A stretch of DNA of 64,000 nt from Yersinia hibernica (GCF_004124235.1 NZ_CP032487.1:2356001-2420000), one strand, 5' to 3'. Counted from the first letter of the stretch, positions 1 to 9,900 are shown. Made by a program: numbers and translations. The notes: generated by a model from the letters alone, not told the origin.

Positions 1-1
1 G

Positions 2-3000
2 CCGGAGTTTTTATTTAATTATCATGCCGATAAAATCGTCGCCTACCCTAACCAATTACAGGGGTTGCTGGCGGTCGCCTATGGTAATGCCGATGTGTTT
101 GTCGCCAATGCTACGTCAGCTAACTATTTGATTGACCAATTACAGCTGCTGACACTGCAAATTCGAAATTTTGCACCTTATCATCCTGCTCCTTATACCT
201 TTTTGGCGCTGGAAAAAAATCAAAAGCTGATTGATTACATTAATCAGATTCTGGAATTACTGCCTAGCCGGGCCACCGGTGATATTCAACAGCGTTGGTT
301 TGGTAGCAAACATCATTATAATATTGATGCCAAATTACTGCTGACAGAACAAGAAGTTAGCTGGATTCAACAACATCCGGTGGTGACCTATGTAGCCCCG
401 CTGGATTTGGCACCGTTGATTTTCCGCGATCGCCAAACCGGGGAGATGGCGGGTTTCTCTATTGATCTGATTGATATTATTTCACGCCGAACCGGCATTA
501 AATTTAAACCTGTTTACACCAAAGATAGTGGTGAAGGTGTCCGCGATTTTATTGCCGGAAAAACAGATATGCTGCCCATCGTCGCGGTGCGTAATGGTCA
601 GTATGGCAACAACCTCTACTCGCTACCGGTTGCCCAATCTTTATGGGGCATTTTGACGCGAGAAGATCGTATCGATATCAACAACGTCGCAGACTTAGCT
701 GGCAAGCGCGTTGGGATACAATCGGGCAGCACTTCCGCTGGGATGATTAGCAACCCTCTTTTGGCCCAGAAAATCACCTTTGTCGAAGCCCCCGACACCA
801 TGACGTTGGTGCGCTGGTTACAACAAGGGAAAGTAGACGCAATCATCAAAAATATGATGACCGCTAACTACCTATCAGCACAGAATTTTATCCCCAATAT
901 CAAGACGGTCGCGGTTACCGGGGAAGAACCCTTAATGATGGCATTTGCCATTAACCCGGTGCTGCCTGAATTAAAAGCCATCATAGATAAAGTGATTGAA
1001 TCTATTCCCCCAGAAGAATTAGACAATCTGATCAGTGAATGGAGTACATTCAAACCGAAACCAACCTCTTTTGATGAATATTCAGCAGAAAATGAATGGC
1101 TGATGCTGGCGTTAAAAATAAGCTCCGGCTTATTGCTTGTCTTCGGTTTGTATCTTTGCTACCTGGTGTTTAATAAACGCCGCCAGGCCACGTTACTGCA
1201 TGCCCGTTTACTCCAGCAAGAGTCGATTATTAATGCTTTACCCTTTGCTGTTTTTATTCGCACCACAAATGGTGAGCTAGCGGTTTATAACAGCCACTTT
1301 GCAGATGCACATCAAGATAAGCTGAACGATATGCTCAATCAGAATACTGAGCAAGCCCACTGGCCGATGACCAGCCAACTTGATCGCGAGATAGATAAGT
1401 ATTGTCGTGATGTTTTACGCGATAGAACGCCGCAAATGGTGGATTTATCTCTTGAGATCAACGGCGAATTGCGTGATATCTTCCTGTGGATTATTCCTCT
1501 GGATAATGCTGAGCGCAGCCTACTCGGCGGTTGGCTGGATATTAGCCAACGAAAAACTGTTGAGCGGCAACTGGAAGCGGCCCGTGTGGAAGCCGAAAGC
1601 GCCAACCGCACCAAGAGCACATTCCTGGCGACCATTAGCCATGAACTGCGCACACCAATGTATGCCATTATGGGGCTCTTGGAGCTGGAAATACGCAGCG
1701 CCCAGCCAGTGGATAAAAATACACTGGTGACGGTATCGAAATCGGCTCAATCTTTGATGCTGCTGCTTGATGACATTATCGACTCCGCCAAAATCGAAGC
1801 CGGTCAACTGAGTGTCCACCCTGCTGTCGTCGATTTCCGCCAAGAAATAGAGCGAATGTTTACGATTTATCAACCTATTGCCGATGAACGCAACCTGAGA
1901 TTCTCTGGCTGGCTGGATAACCAAATCCCTGATTTAGTTATGGTTGACATGCTACGCGTACGTCAGGTGATGGGCAATCTGTTGGGCAATGCGCTGAAGT
2001 TTACTGAACAGGGCAGCGTGTCTGTGGATATCACTTGGGAAGCCATCGACGAACAGTATGGCATAATGAATATTGATATTACTGATACCGGCATTGGCAT
2101 CTCCCCGGCGGCGCAAGCCACCTTGTTCCAGCCATTCAGTCAGGCCAATGAGGGCAAATCGCCACGTTTCGGTGGTTCCGGCTTAGGGTTATGGATCTGC
2201 CATCAATTGATTCACAAAATGGGCGGACAAATTACCTTAGAAAGCCAGCTCGGCAAGGGGACTAGCCTGTTCATTAGTTTGCCGCTCGCGGTGGCAACTG
2301 CCGATGATTTACCGCAGGATTCAACCATTGTACACGCAGATGAAACGCAGTTGAGTCAGTTGAAAAACTTGCGCATTCTGGTCGTCGATGATTTACCGGC
2401 CAATCGTCAATTACTGCAACAACAGCTAGCCTTTATCGGCATTGAGCAAGTCATGAGTGCTGAAAATGGCGCAGAAGCTTGGCAAATATTACAGCATTAC
2501 AGCTTTGATGCCGTAATTACTGACTACAATATGCCGCTGATGAATGGTTACGAATTGGCCGCCCATATCCGCAATAGTGCGGCCATGAAAGATATGGTCA
2601 TTATCGGCTGTACCGCGGATGCGCGGGAAGAGAGTATGACCCGTTGCGGTGACGCCGGTATGAATGACTGCATGGTCAAACCTGTGACGATTGATACGCT
2701 GCGTACCACCCTGCTTCGCCAAGAAATTATTGGTAGTGATATGGATATTATCCATCAGCACGCCGTCATTGATGTTGATGTCACCGCGCAAGATAGCGCG
2801 CATCAGGAAAACACCATTTCAGTTGACAGTGAGCAACCTTCACCCCTTCTGACGGCACAAAAAAAGCTAAAGTCACTCTCCGGGGGCAACAGCGAGGTGG
2901 AGCTGAAACTATTGCAATCATTGCTGGAAAGCAATGCGCAAGATACAGCGACATTGACGACACGGTATACATATCTCACCACCCATGATGACAATGCTAT

Positions 3001-3241
3001 TTCTCCTGATATTTATACAGAAATGGCCAGCTTGGTTCACCGAATTAAAGGCGGTGTACAGCTGATTGATGCCCTGAAACTGGTAGAGAGTTGTCTTAAA
3101 TTCGAATCTTTACTGCATGCACAGGATAGATATGCCGTCATTTCTTATGGCGTTGATTACTTGACATTATTGACGGAGACGAACCAGTTATTGGTGGAAT
3201 TAATTGCCTCCTACTCTGAAATAGGCAGTTCTGCGCGATAA
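2..3241 (+). CDS. BvgS/EvgS-type hybrid sensor kinase (5' end outside window)
   Basis: The frame is open from the first bases of the window, so the true start lies upstream; the residue numbers here count from the TTG at 65. The visible order is the end of one periplasmic solute-binding-like (Venus flytrap) domain, a second complete one (about 95-330), a membrane helix (about 345-370), a PAS-like region, HisKA with the H-box SHELRTP (His about 526), an HATPase with GSGLGLWIC, a receiver domain with VVDD and phospho-acceptor Asp about 820 in ITDYNMP, and a C-terminal Hpt domain (VHRIKGG, His about 992). This is the unorthodox phosphorelay layout of BvgS and EvgS, which pass phosphate to a LuxR-type regulator. 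No partner regulator gene is visible. It lies directly upstream of a fimbrial operon, so control of adhesion is a reasonable inference. The signal is unknown. Confidence 0.93.
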   Translation, partial: PEFLFNYHADKIVAYPNQLQGLLAVAYGNADVFVANATSANYLIDQLQLLTLQIRNFAPYHPAPYTFLALEKNQKLIDYINQILELLPSRATGDIQQRWFGSKHHYNIDAKLLLTEQEVSWIQQHPVVTYVAPLDLAPLIFRDRQTGEMAGFSIDLIDIISRRTGIKFKPVYTKDSGEGVRDFIAGKTDMLPIVAVRNGQYGNNLYSLPVAQSLWGILTREDRIDINNVADLAGKRVGIQSGSTSAGMISNPLLAQKITFVEAPDTMTLVRWLQQGKVDAIIKNMMTANYLSAQNFIPNIKTVAVTGEEPLMMAFAINPVLPELKAIIDKVIESIPPEELDNLISEWSTFKPKPTSFDEYSAENEWLMLALKISSGLLLVFGLYLCYLVFNKRRQATLLHARLLQQESIINALPFAVFIRTTNGELAVYNSHFADAHQDKLNDMLNQNTEQAHWPMTSQLDREIDKYCRDVLRDRTPQMVDLSLEINGELRDIFLWIIPLDNAERSLLGGWLDISQRKTVERQLEAARVEAESANRTKSTFLATISHELRTPMYAIMGLLELEIRSAQPVDKNTLVTVSKSAQSLMLLLDDIIDSAKIEAGQLSVHPAVVDFRQEIERMFTIYQPIADERNLRFSGWLDNQIPDLVMVDMLRVRQVMGNLLGNALKFTEQGSVSVDITWEAIDEQYGIMNIDITDTGIGISPAAQATLFQPFSQANEGKSPRFGGSGLGLWICHQLIHKMGGQITLESQLGKGTSLFISLPLAVATADDLPQDSTIVHADETQLSQLKNLRILVVDDLPANRQLLQQQLAFIGIEQVMSAENGAEAWQILQHYSFDAVITDYNMPLMNGYELAAHIRNSAAMKDMVIIGCTADAREESMTRCGDAGMNDCMVKPVTIDTLRTTLLRQEIIGSDMDIIHQHAVIDVDVTAQDSAHQENTISVDSEQPSPLLTAQKKLKSLSGGNSEVELKLLQSLLESNAQDTATLTTRYTYLTTHDDNAISPDIYTEMASLVHRIKGGVQLIDALKLVESCLKFESLLHAQDRYAVISYGVDYLTLLTETNQLLVELIASYSEIGSSAR

Positions 3242-3272
3242 AATAAAAGTCGGAATAACGTTATTACTAAAG

Positions 3273-3301
3273 GCCCATCAGACATTCTGGTGGGCTTTTT
3301 T
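3273..3301 (+). terminator. Rho-independent terminator of the sensor kinase gene
   Basis: A 9-bp stem (3273-3281 with 3287-3295, one G-U pair) with a 5-base loop is followed by six T. It lies 32 bases after the stop codon and separates the kinase from the fimbrial operon. Confidence 0.9.
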
Positions 3302-3625
3302 AATATCTAATTTTTATATTTTATAACACAAATATAAATCCGCACTCAAACACCAACCCAACCTATTGTAATAATTATACATTTTAATTTCATATCGTTT
3401 ATTCAGGATAAGTTCCTACACGATTTGTGGGAAATTTCATATATAAAACAAAGACGCCTCTCATTCTGTTACTTCGATTTTCCCTTTACACTACCGGTGA
3501 TTCCAAAACCAGATAGAAAATATAAATAACGGATGGTCATATTTAGCTTAATGATCGCTCATTTTGTTGAATGCTGGAGATCCCCGTTGACCAAAATATA
3601 AATCATAAATTTAAGTGGAAATAAC
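3302..3625. other. AT-rich control region upstream of the fimbrial operon
   Basis: These 324 bases hold no gene. They contain an inverted repeat at 3413-3433, followed 6-8 bases later by TATATA/TATAAA (3440-3447), which could be a -10 element. The spacing to the first fimbrial start codon leaves a leader of roughly 170 bases. Confidence 0.6.
3413..3433. promoter_or_regulatory. Candidate response-regulator operator (TTCCTACA-N5-TGTGGGAA)
   Basis: The two arms, 3413-3420 and 3426-3433, form an 8-bp dyad with one G-T position. It sits where a -35 element would be, relative to TATATA at 3440. The arms resemble, from memory, the TTCCTACA/TGTAGGAA-like sites of EvgA-type regulators. An EvgS-like kinase is encoded just upstream, so this dyad is a candidate operator; function is inferred. 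Confidence 0.4.
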
Positions 3626-4156
3626 ATGGGAAAAACATTAATGACGTTGGTGCTACTTACCCTACCGGGCGTAGCGTTGGCAGCGACCTCAAATAACACT
3701 ATCAAGTTTCAGGGAGAAGTTGCCGAACAAACTTGCATGGTTGATATCAATGGCACAGCCAACACACCTGTTGTTCTATTACCAACTGTCTCAACCAGCA
3801 ACTTGAATCAGGTCAATTCAGTCGCGGGTAAAACCAATTTCACCATCAACCTGACTGGCTGCAATATCGCCATACAAGACACCAAAATCAGCTCGGTCTT
3901 CCAAGGGATGAATGTCACACCTGCTGGTAATCTGGGGAATGTTGGGACAGCACAAAACGTTGCTATTCAATTACTTGATACTAACGGAGCGCCTATTCGT
4001 ATGTCTGGCGGCAGCGTTTCTGTCCCCGGAATTACTCTGGCCGCGGGTGCAACATCTGCATCCCAAGATTTGGCCGCACAATATATTACGGAAGAAGGTC
4101 GCGCAACAGCTGGGAGCGTTATTGCTTCTGCTCAATATGCGATCACCTATCCCTGA
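3626..4156 (+). CDS. Type 1-family fimbrial major subunit
   Basis: This 176-residue pilin has a Sec signal peptide with likely cleavage after GVALA (about residue 19), followed by a mature domain starting near NNTIKFQGEV. Two cysteines (in EQTCMVD and LTGCN) should form the conserved pilin disulfide, and the C-terminus AQYAITYP matches the penultimate-tyrosine strand used for chaperone binding and donor-strand exchange. The length is normal for the Fimbrial/FimA family. As the first gene of the operon and upstream of chaperone and usher, it is probably the main shaft subunit. The next gene follows after a 92-base gap. Confidence 0.93.
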   Translation: MGKTLMTLVLLTLPGVALAATSNNTIKFQGEVAEQTCMVDINGTANTPVVLLPTVSTSNLNQVNSVAGKTNFTINLTGCNIAIQDTKISSVFQGMNVTPAGNLGNVGTAQNVAIQLLDTNGAPIRMSGGSVSVPGITLAAGATSASQDLAAQYITEEGRATAGSVIASAQYAITYP

Positions 4157-4248
4157 CTATTCGTGAAATCCAAACTGTTTCATGAATACGTTGGCCAACC
4201 GGTAACGGAGCCGATACAAACCAGAAAAACCAAGGATATGTAAGCGCT

Positions 4249-4983
4249 ATGACACTGATTGCCCACAAATTTATCGCCTGCTCGTTGTTGCTGCTTAGCG
4301 GGGTACCCTTATGGACGCAAGCCAGTGTTGTCATGACAGGGACACGTATCATTTATCCTGAAGGAACACGGGAAAAAGTGCTGCAACTCAGTAATAAAGA
4401 TGACCATCCTAATTTAGTTCAATTATGGATGGATGACGGCAACAATCAGTCTTCACCATCAAAAAATGATGTCCCTTTCACATTGACACCACAAATATTC
4501 CGCATGGAAGCCCAAAGTGGGCAAGTGGTTCGTTTATCGTATATTGAACATAATTTACCCAAAGATCGTGAGTCGGTTTTCTATTTAAACTTCTTACAAA
4601 TACCCGCGTTAAAAAAAGCAGACACGCAATCTGAAAACAAACTGGTTTTGATTGTTAATAACCGGCTGAAAGTCTTTTATCGCCCTGCAGCATTAAAAGA
4701 AAATGTTGATGACCTGGGTAAGAAAGTCCGTGTCACTCTGGAGAGCACAAACGGCGACAAAATCAAGATACTTAACCCGACGGCTTATTACATAAGTCTG
4801 CGTGATGCCAAATTAGTGAGTGACGGGAAAACCATTTCATTTGCAACTAGCGAAATGTTTGCGCCCAACTCAACCACTTCTCTGGCTTTGCCCGCAGGTG
4901 TTAAAGCTAAAAAGGGGGAATTGCTCACGCTGAACGTGGTCAATGATTATGGCACCAACATTCCCAGCGATTATCATTTGTAA
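4249..4983 (+). CDS. Periplasmic fimbrial chaperone (PapD family), first copy
   Basis: A 244-residue protein with an N-terminal signal peptide ending near TQAS, then VVMTGTRIIYPEG, the typical first strand of a PapD-like chaperone. Conserved positions seen are the Arg in TRIIYP and the Lys in NNRLKVFYRPAAL (the pair that anchors a subunit C-terminus), and the LPKDRESVFYLNFLQIP motif of the family. It stabilises pilin subunits in the periplasm by donor-strand complementation and hands them to the usher. The usher gene begins 48 bases later. A second chaperone gene ends the operon, so each may serve different subunits. Confidence 0.94.
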   Translation: MTLIAHKFIACSLLLLSGVPLWTQASVVMTGTRIIYPEGTREKVLQLSNKDDHPNLVQLWMDDGNNQSSPSKNDVPFTLTPQIFRMEAQSGQVVRLSYIEHNLPKDRESVFYLNFLQIPALKKADTQSENKLVLIVNNRLKVFYRPAALKENVDDLGKKVRVTLESTNGDKIKILNPTAYYISLRDAKLVSDGKTISFATSEMFAPNSTTSLALPAGVKAKKGELLTLNVVNDYGTNIPSDYHL

Positions 4984-5031
4984 TGCGGTCGTGATGATAA
5001 TCCGCTATGTGCCAGGCGACAGGGATAGCCA

Positions 5032-7656
5032 GTGAAGTTTGCTCCTTGGTTACCCTACCTGCTGACACCAAGCCTGTTGGTCAGTCATTTTGTATCAGCG
5101 GCAGATGAGAACAAACAAGACGAATATGTGTTTGAGGATGCGTTATTACGCGGTTCATCACTCGGCTTGGGTTCCATCTCCCGCTTTAATAAAAAAGACA
5201 GTTATGAAGCAGGCAAATACCAAGTTGATCTCTATATGAACAACAAGTTTGTCGATCGGATCGGGCTGCTGTTTGTGACAAAAGATGACGCGGTTATCCC
5301 CTGCTTATCAGCATCACAACTGCAACAAGCCGGCGTTAATGAAAATGTGCTGAACAATGTCGACCCGGAAGATAATTGTCTGGACTTTAAAACCCTGCTG
5401 CCCGCCAGTGATTACCACTTCGATTATGCCAAGTTGCGTTTTGATTTATCAGTGCCGCAACTGTTTGTTAAAAATGTCCCACGCGGCTATGTTGACCCAC
5501 GCAATCTCACGGCAGGAGAGACCATTGGTTTCAGTAATTATAATTTAAACCAATATCACGTGGGTTATAACAAAGATGGGATTAAACGGACGACGGACTC
5601 AAGCTATTTAAGCCTGAATAATGGTATCAACGCCGGTATGTGGCGTTTTCGCCAACAAGGCTCTTTGCGTTATGACCAAACTCGCGGTGCAAGCTGGACA
5701 TCTAATCGGCTATATAGCCAACGAGCCCTGCCCAGCATTGGTAGTGAAGTTACCGTGGGTGAGACATTCAGTTCTGGTCAATTTTTCTCCAGCCTCGGGT
5801 TCAGTGGTGTGGCACTGAGCACGGATGACCGCATGCTGCCAGAGTCACAACGGGGTTATGCACCGATTGTTCGGGGGATTGCCAGAACCAATGCCAAAGT
5901 CACGGTATATCAAAATAATCGGCCCATTTATCAGAGCACCGTTTCGCCGGGTGCATTTGAATTCAATGATTTATCTGCCACCAATTTGGGCGGTGACCTC
6001 ACCGTTGAGATTCAGGAGGCCGATGGCAGTCTTAGCACCTTCCAGGTGCCATTCTCCTCGGTGCCAGAATCATTGCGCCCCGGTTATTCCCGTTACAGTT
6101 TCGCCGCCGGTCAGGTTCGCGACCTGAGCAGCCATGAAGTATTTAGTGAATTGACTTACCAACGCGGGGTCAGTAATGCTATTACAGCCAATACTGGGAT
6201 GCGCTTGGCATCAGGATATCAAGCGGTTATGTTGGGCGGCGTTTTCACCCACTATATTGGGGCGCTGGGGCTGGATGCCACCTATTCCCATGCCAGCCTT
6301 CCTGGCGATGCCGACTCACCTGACAATAAACAGCAGAATGGCTGGATGGCCCGCGCCTCTTTTAGCCGGACGTTTGAGGCCACCAACACGACATTATCTG
6401 TCGCGGGTTACCGTTACTCCACGGAAGGTTACCGTGATTTAAGTGATGTGCTGGGCATCCGGGCCACCAGTAGTGGCAAAGTGTGGAATTCGGGCACTTA
6501 CCAACAGCGCAGCCGAGCAGAAATATCCCTCAATCAGAATTTCAACAGTTATGGTTCGCTGTATTTAACCGCCTCCTCACAGGATTACCGCAATTCGCGC
6601 AAGCGAGATACTCAGCTGCAATTGGGCTATGCCAATACCTTGTGGCGCAATACCAGTTTTAACTTGGCGGTTTCACAACAAAAAACCGGCGGCGGCAACA
6701 ATGAAACTTACTTTGTCGACCCCGGCAGTGGCATGCCTGCCGCGAATGGGGCCAATATCTTCGCCACTAATGAGACTGTGGTACAAATGTCGCTCTCATT
6801 CCCATTAGGGGGCAGCCCACAATCACCTTATATCTCCGCCGGGGCGGTCAATAGCCGGGTTAGCGGTGCCAGCTATCAGACATCGCTCGCCGGTGTGATG
6901 GGCGATGATCAGTCGGCCAGTTACAGCATGGATTTTGCCCGCAGTGAGCAAACCAAGGAAAACACCTTTAGTGGCAGTTTACAAAAACGTTTGCCCACCA
7001 CCAGCCTGAGCGGCAGTGCATCGCGCAGCCCGGGTTATTGGCAAGGTTCTGCCAGTGCGCGGGGCGCGGTGGCATTCCACAGTGGCGGTGTCACGTTGGG
7101 GCCGTATCTCAGTGATACCTTTGCATTGATAGAAGCTAAAGGGGCCAGTGGGGCTAAGGTGATGTATGGCCAAGGTGCAAAAATTGACCGCTTCGGCTAT
7201 GCCTTGGTTCCGACCTTGACACCCTATCGCTACAACACCATTACCCTCGATCCCGATGGGATGGATTTCAATACTGAACTCCAGGATGGCGAGCGGCAAA
7301 TTGCGCCTTATGCCGGCTCCGCCGTGAAGGTCAAGTTCCGTACCCTCAGCGGATATCCAATTTTAATCACGGTCAGACTGGCCGATGGTAGCCAAATACC
7401 GATGGGAGCTGTGGTTTACAGCACTGGCGCTACAACCGATGACAACAGCGACGCGACGCCACAAAACTTGGAAGTCGGCATGGTCGGCCAAGCCAGTCAG
7501 GCATATTTACGGGCTGAACATTCCCACGGGTCGCTGATGCTGGTCTGGGGGGATGCCGCCAATGAACGCTGTCAGTTAGATTACGATTTAGGCACGCCTA
7601 ATCACGATAAACAGCTGTATAAACTCGATGCCTTGTGTGTCGTTACCCAACATTGA
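5032..7656 (+). CDS. Outer membrane fimbrial usher (FimD/PapC family)
   Basis: The 874-residue protein starts at GTG, preceded by AGGGA with 7 bases of spacing. A signal peptide (to about residue 23) is followed by the usher N-terminal domain (about 30-170, LRFDLSVPQLFV). Then come the 24-strand beta-barrel with the plug region, and the C-terminal domains (YPILITVRLADGSQIPMGAVV; GQASQAYLRA). Two cysteine pairs are visible, one near residue 88/111 and one near the C-terminus. It recruits chaperone-subunit complexes and extrudes the fimbria across the outer membrane. Length is typical for the family, and no frameshift was seen. Confidence 0.95.
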   Translation: MKFAPWLPYLLTPSLLVSHFVSAADENKQDEYVFEDALLRGSSLGLGSISRFNKKDSYEAGKYQVDLYMNNKFVDRIGLLFVTKDDAVIPCLSASQLQQAGVNENVLNNVDPEDNCLDFKTLLPASDYHFDYAKLRFDLSVPQLFVKNVPRGYVDPRNLTAGETIGFSNYNLNQYHVGYNKDGIKRTTDSSYLSLNNGINAGMWRFRQQGSLRYDQTRGASWTSNRLYSQRALPSIGSEVTVGETFSSGQFFSSLGFSGVALSTDDRMLPESQRGYAPIVRGIARTNAKVTVYQNNRPIYQSTVSPGAFEFNDLSATNLGGDLTVEIQEADGSLSTFQVPFSSVPESLRPGYSRYSFAAGQVRDLSSHEVFSELTYQRGVSNAITANTGMRLASGYQAVMLGGVFTHYIGALGLDATYSHASLPGDADSPDNKQQNGWMARASFSRTFEATNTTLSVAGYRYSTEGYRDLSDVLGIRATSSGKVWNSGTYQQRSRAEISLNQNFNSYGSLYLTASSQDYRNSRKRDTQLQLGYANTLWRNTSFNLAVSQQKTGGGNNETYFVDPGSGMPAANGANIFATNETVVQMSLSFPLGGSPQSPYISAGAVNSRVSGASYQTSLAGVMGDDQSASYSMDFARSEQTKENTFSGSLQKRLPTTSLSGSASRSPGYWQGSASARGAVAFHSGGVTLGPYLSDTFALIEAKGASGAKVMYGQGAKIDRFGYALVPTLTPYRYNTITLDPDGMDFNTELQDGERQIAPYAGSAVKVKFRTLSGYPILITVRLADGSQIPMGAVVYSTGATTDDNSDATPQNLEVGMVGQASQAYLRAEHSHGSLMLVWGDAANERCQLDYDLGTPNHDKQLYKLDALCVVTQH

Positions 7657-7670
7657 ATCAGAGAAACAGT

Positions 7671-9005
7671 ATGAATCCTATGACACGTCAGGGTGCCAAT
7701 CACCCCCTATGCAAGCCTCTTTTCTCCGGCGGTTGGCGCTTATTCTTTGCACTCTCGCTACTGAGTTCCGTGTTGCCCGGCTATGCCCAATGTGTTTGGA
7801 AAGGGGCAAATATTGGTGGCGATAATTACGGAGCCTCCTTGCAACTAGGCAACATCAATGTCACCAGTAATTATATTCAGCCCGTCGATTCAATTTTGGC
7901 GTCCAGCATTATTAGTTTGGTACCGGCGCGTTTTTGGTCCGATCCCGAGGCTGTTATCTATGAATGTGATCTCGCCGATAAAGACAGTTTATTTGAAGTA
8001 TTTGCCACTAACGGCGACAGCAATGTCGGTGGCTATAGCAATATGGGCGACAACTATTTTCAAACTTTTTTCCCTTACACCGCGTTAAAACTGATTCATG
8101 TGGATAGTGGCATTGAGTTCACGCGAATCTGGCAGCAAGTTCCGCTAAAAAAGTATGATATGGTTGGCAATAAGATTCAGATTAAAGGCAAGCATTTCAG
8201 CCAGATCCGCGCTGAATTGAAAAAGGTCGGCACTGTCGACCGAACCCCCGGCCCCTCCAGCTGGGGCTGCTCGGGGCCAGCGGCAGATAACTATTCCGGT
8301 AGCTATACCTGCAATCAGCCCAATGGTTATGTGGTGTTCATGGGGCCGGGCATGCCAGTGCCGGAAACAGGCTATGATTCAGCGACAAATTATCAGACCT
8401 GGGGCTCAGGCCGCTATATGGCGTTCGGCATGAATACCTCGCCAGTTTCTATCCTGACGCGTAAAAATACCTGCGTTGTGCGCAATGTCACGCCCTATGT
8501 CATCTTCCCCATCATCACCGTCAGCGAACTCAATGATAATCAAACGCGCAGTGCGGATATCACCGTTGACATTGAATGTCAGGCCGGCACCGAATCAGGA
8601 ATTAATAGCGGGCAAACCGCGCTCGGCATTCAAACTTCATTGCCAGGCTATCTGATAGCGCAAGGGCTAGGATTGGTCAATTCCGCAGGCGGTGTCAGTT
8701 ACTTGCTTTCCGACCATTATGGTACTGACAGCCGCATTGCCACTGGCGTGGGAATCAGCCTCAGTGATAGCAATGGCGGGCCGATGAATTTTGTTGGCTG
8801 GGGCGGGTGTGTCAGCAATTGTGCCTCGACAGCCAGCGCAGGTTGGTATCCGGTGCTGAGCGGGGCCAATGCGAATGGCAGCCATGCTGCCGGTTTCAAC
8901 AGCTACTCACACAACTTCACTGCCACCTTAAAAAAACTGCCTAACGGCACCCCAACCGCCGGTAAAGTTGATGCTACCGCCTATGTTTTGGTGAAAATAC
9001 AATGA
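7671..9005 (+). CDS. Fimbrial tip adhesin
   Basis: I place the start at ATG 7671 because AGAGAAACAG precedes it. An in-frame ATG at 7635 lies inside the usher gene and would push the signal peptide inwards. The 444-residue product has a signal peptide ending near GYAQ, a long N-terminal region rich in Tyr, Gly and Asn with several cysteines (about 25-265), and a C-terminal pilin-like domain (from about 270, CVVRNVTPYVIFPIITVSEL) ending in TAYVLVKIQ. Two domains, position after the usher and size fit a tip adhesin. The receptor cannot be predicted. Its stop overlaps the next start (ATGA). Confidence 0.8.
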   Translation: MNPMTRQGANHPLCKPLFSGGWRLFFALSLLSSVLPGYAQCVWKGANIGGDNYGASLQLGNINVTSNYIQPVDSILASSIISLVPARFWSDPEAVIYECDLADKDSLFEVFATNGDSNVGGYSNMGDNYFQTFFPYTALKLIHVDSGIEFTRIWQQVPLKKYDMVGNKIQIKGKHFSQIRAELKKVGTVDRTPGPSSWGCSGPAADNYSGSYTCNQPNGYVVFMGPGMPVPETGYDSATNYQTWGSGRYMAFGMNTSPVSILTRKNTCVVRNVTPYVIFPIITVSELNDNQTRSADITVDIECQAGTESGINSGQTALGIQTSLPGYLIAQGLGLVNSAGGVSYLLSDHYGTDSRIATGVGISLSDSNGGPMNFVGWGGCVSNCASTASAGWYPVLSGANANGSHAAGFNSYSHNFTATLKKLPNGTPTAGKVDATAYVLVKIQ

Positions 9006-9742
9006 GAAACTTGTGCCTATTTTTATTGATGTTAAGCATTAATCCGCACGCCAGCGCGGGGCTGGTGGCGGCGTCAACCCGCATGATTTATCAGCCTGAA
9101 TCGCGCGAGCGCACACTGATGTTGGCAAATACTAATGATTACCCGGTCGTGGTACAGACTTGGGTTGATGATGGCGATGTTGACAGCACACCAGATCAAG
9201 CCAAGGCCCCGTTCATGGTGTTACCGGCTGTATTTAAAATGCAACCCGGTGCCGCCCAAGGGCTACGTATTATCAATAAAGGGGACAATTTGCCGAGTGA
9301 CCGGGAATCAGTTTATTGGCTGAATTTGTACGAAATCCCGCCGAAATCACGGCGTAACACCGATGCCTATGCCCAAGTGGCGATGGCCATGAATACACAG
9401 ATGAAAATCTTCTATCGGCCAGCGGGATTAACCCCTCAACCGGCGGAAGCCATGAAAAAAGTCAGTTTTACCCTCAATAAGCAAAATAAAGAATATGTCC
9501 TCACTGCTCATAACCCTACGCCCTATCACGTTTCTTTCGGTCAGATTCAGCTCAAAAACCGGCAGCAAAGCTATACTATCGCGCAAGAGATGAACATGAT
9601 GCTCGCCCCCTTTGCAGAGCGGCAATATCAGTTTGAGCATTCGCCAACATCACTTAGCGGTGAACAGACCTTGGACTATGTATATTTCGATGATGCTGGT
9701 AATCAGGTAAAAAACAGTCAGTTAGTCAAAGTGACACCGTAA
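9002..9742 (+). CDS. Periplasmic fimbrial chaperone (PapD family), second copy
   Basis: This 246-residue protein overlaps the adhesin gene by 4 bases, implying translational coupling. A short signal peptide (to about HASA) is followed by LVAASTRMIYQPE, then LPSDRESVYWLNLYEIPPK and TQMKIFYRPAGL, all PapD-family signatures with the subunit-anchoring Arg and Lys. It differs clearly from the first chaperone of this operon, so the two are not a recent duplication. Coupling with the adhesin suggests that it is dedicated to the tip subunit; that is inference. Confidence 0.93.
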   Translation: MRNLCLFLLMLSINPHASAGLVAASTRMIYQPESRERTLMLANTNDYPVVVQTWVDDGDVDSTPDQAKAPFMVLPAVFKMQPGAAQGLRIINKGDNLPSDRESVYWLNLYEIPPKSRRNTDAYAQVAMAMNTQMKIFYRPAGLTPQPAEAMKKVSFTLNKQNKEYVLTAHNPTPYHVSFGQIQLKNRQQSYTIAQEMNMMLAPFAERQYQFEHSPTSLSGEQTLDYVYFDDAGNQVKNSQLVKVTP

Positions 9743-9786
9743 TATCTGGCGATAAGTTTGAATAAAAACCACATGAAAACCGACAA

Positions 9787-9839
9787 GTTTGCTGAAAAAC
9801 AAGCCAATAAGCTCATTCTCTCAGCAAACGCACGTTTTT
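9787..9839 (+). terminator. Possible terminator hairpin after the fimbrial operon
   Basis: GTTTGCTGA (9787-9795) pairs with TCAGCAAAC (9821-9829), followed by a short T run at 9834-9838. The 25-base loop is long and the T run is displaced, so this is a weak call. Confidence 0.35.
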
Positions 9840-9853
9840 AGTGTTTTTCTACT

Positions 9854-9882
9854 TTGACAAATGCCACCGCCCTCGCTATTAT
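9854..9882 (+). promoter_or_regulatory. Promoter of the first tRNA-Asn
   Basis: A perfect -35 TTGACA (9854-9859) and a TATTAT -10 (9877-9882) are separated by 17 bases. The GC-containing discriminator CGCCTCG follows, as in stringently controlled stable RNA promoters. The same arrangement precedes the second tRNA-Asn. Confidence 0.85.
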
Positions 9883-9900
9883 TCGCCTCGTTCACACGAT

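Noticed and set aside
7635..7670. Upstream ATG for the tip adhesin
   Set aside because: It lies inside the usher gene, has no ribosome site, and would bury the signal peptide. ATG 7671 has AGAGAAACAG upstream.
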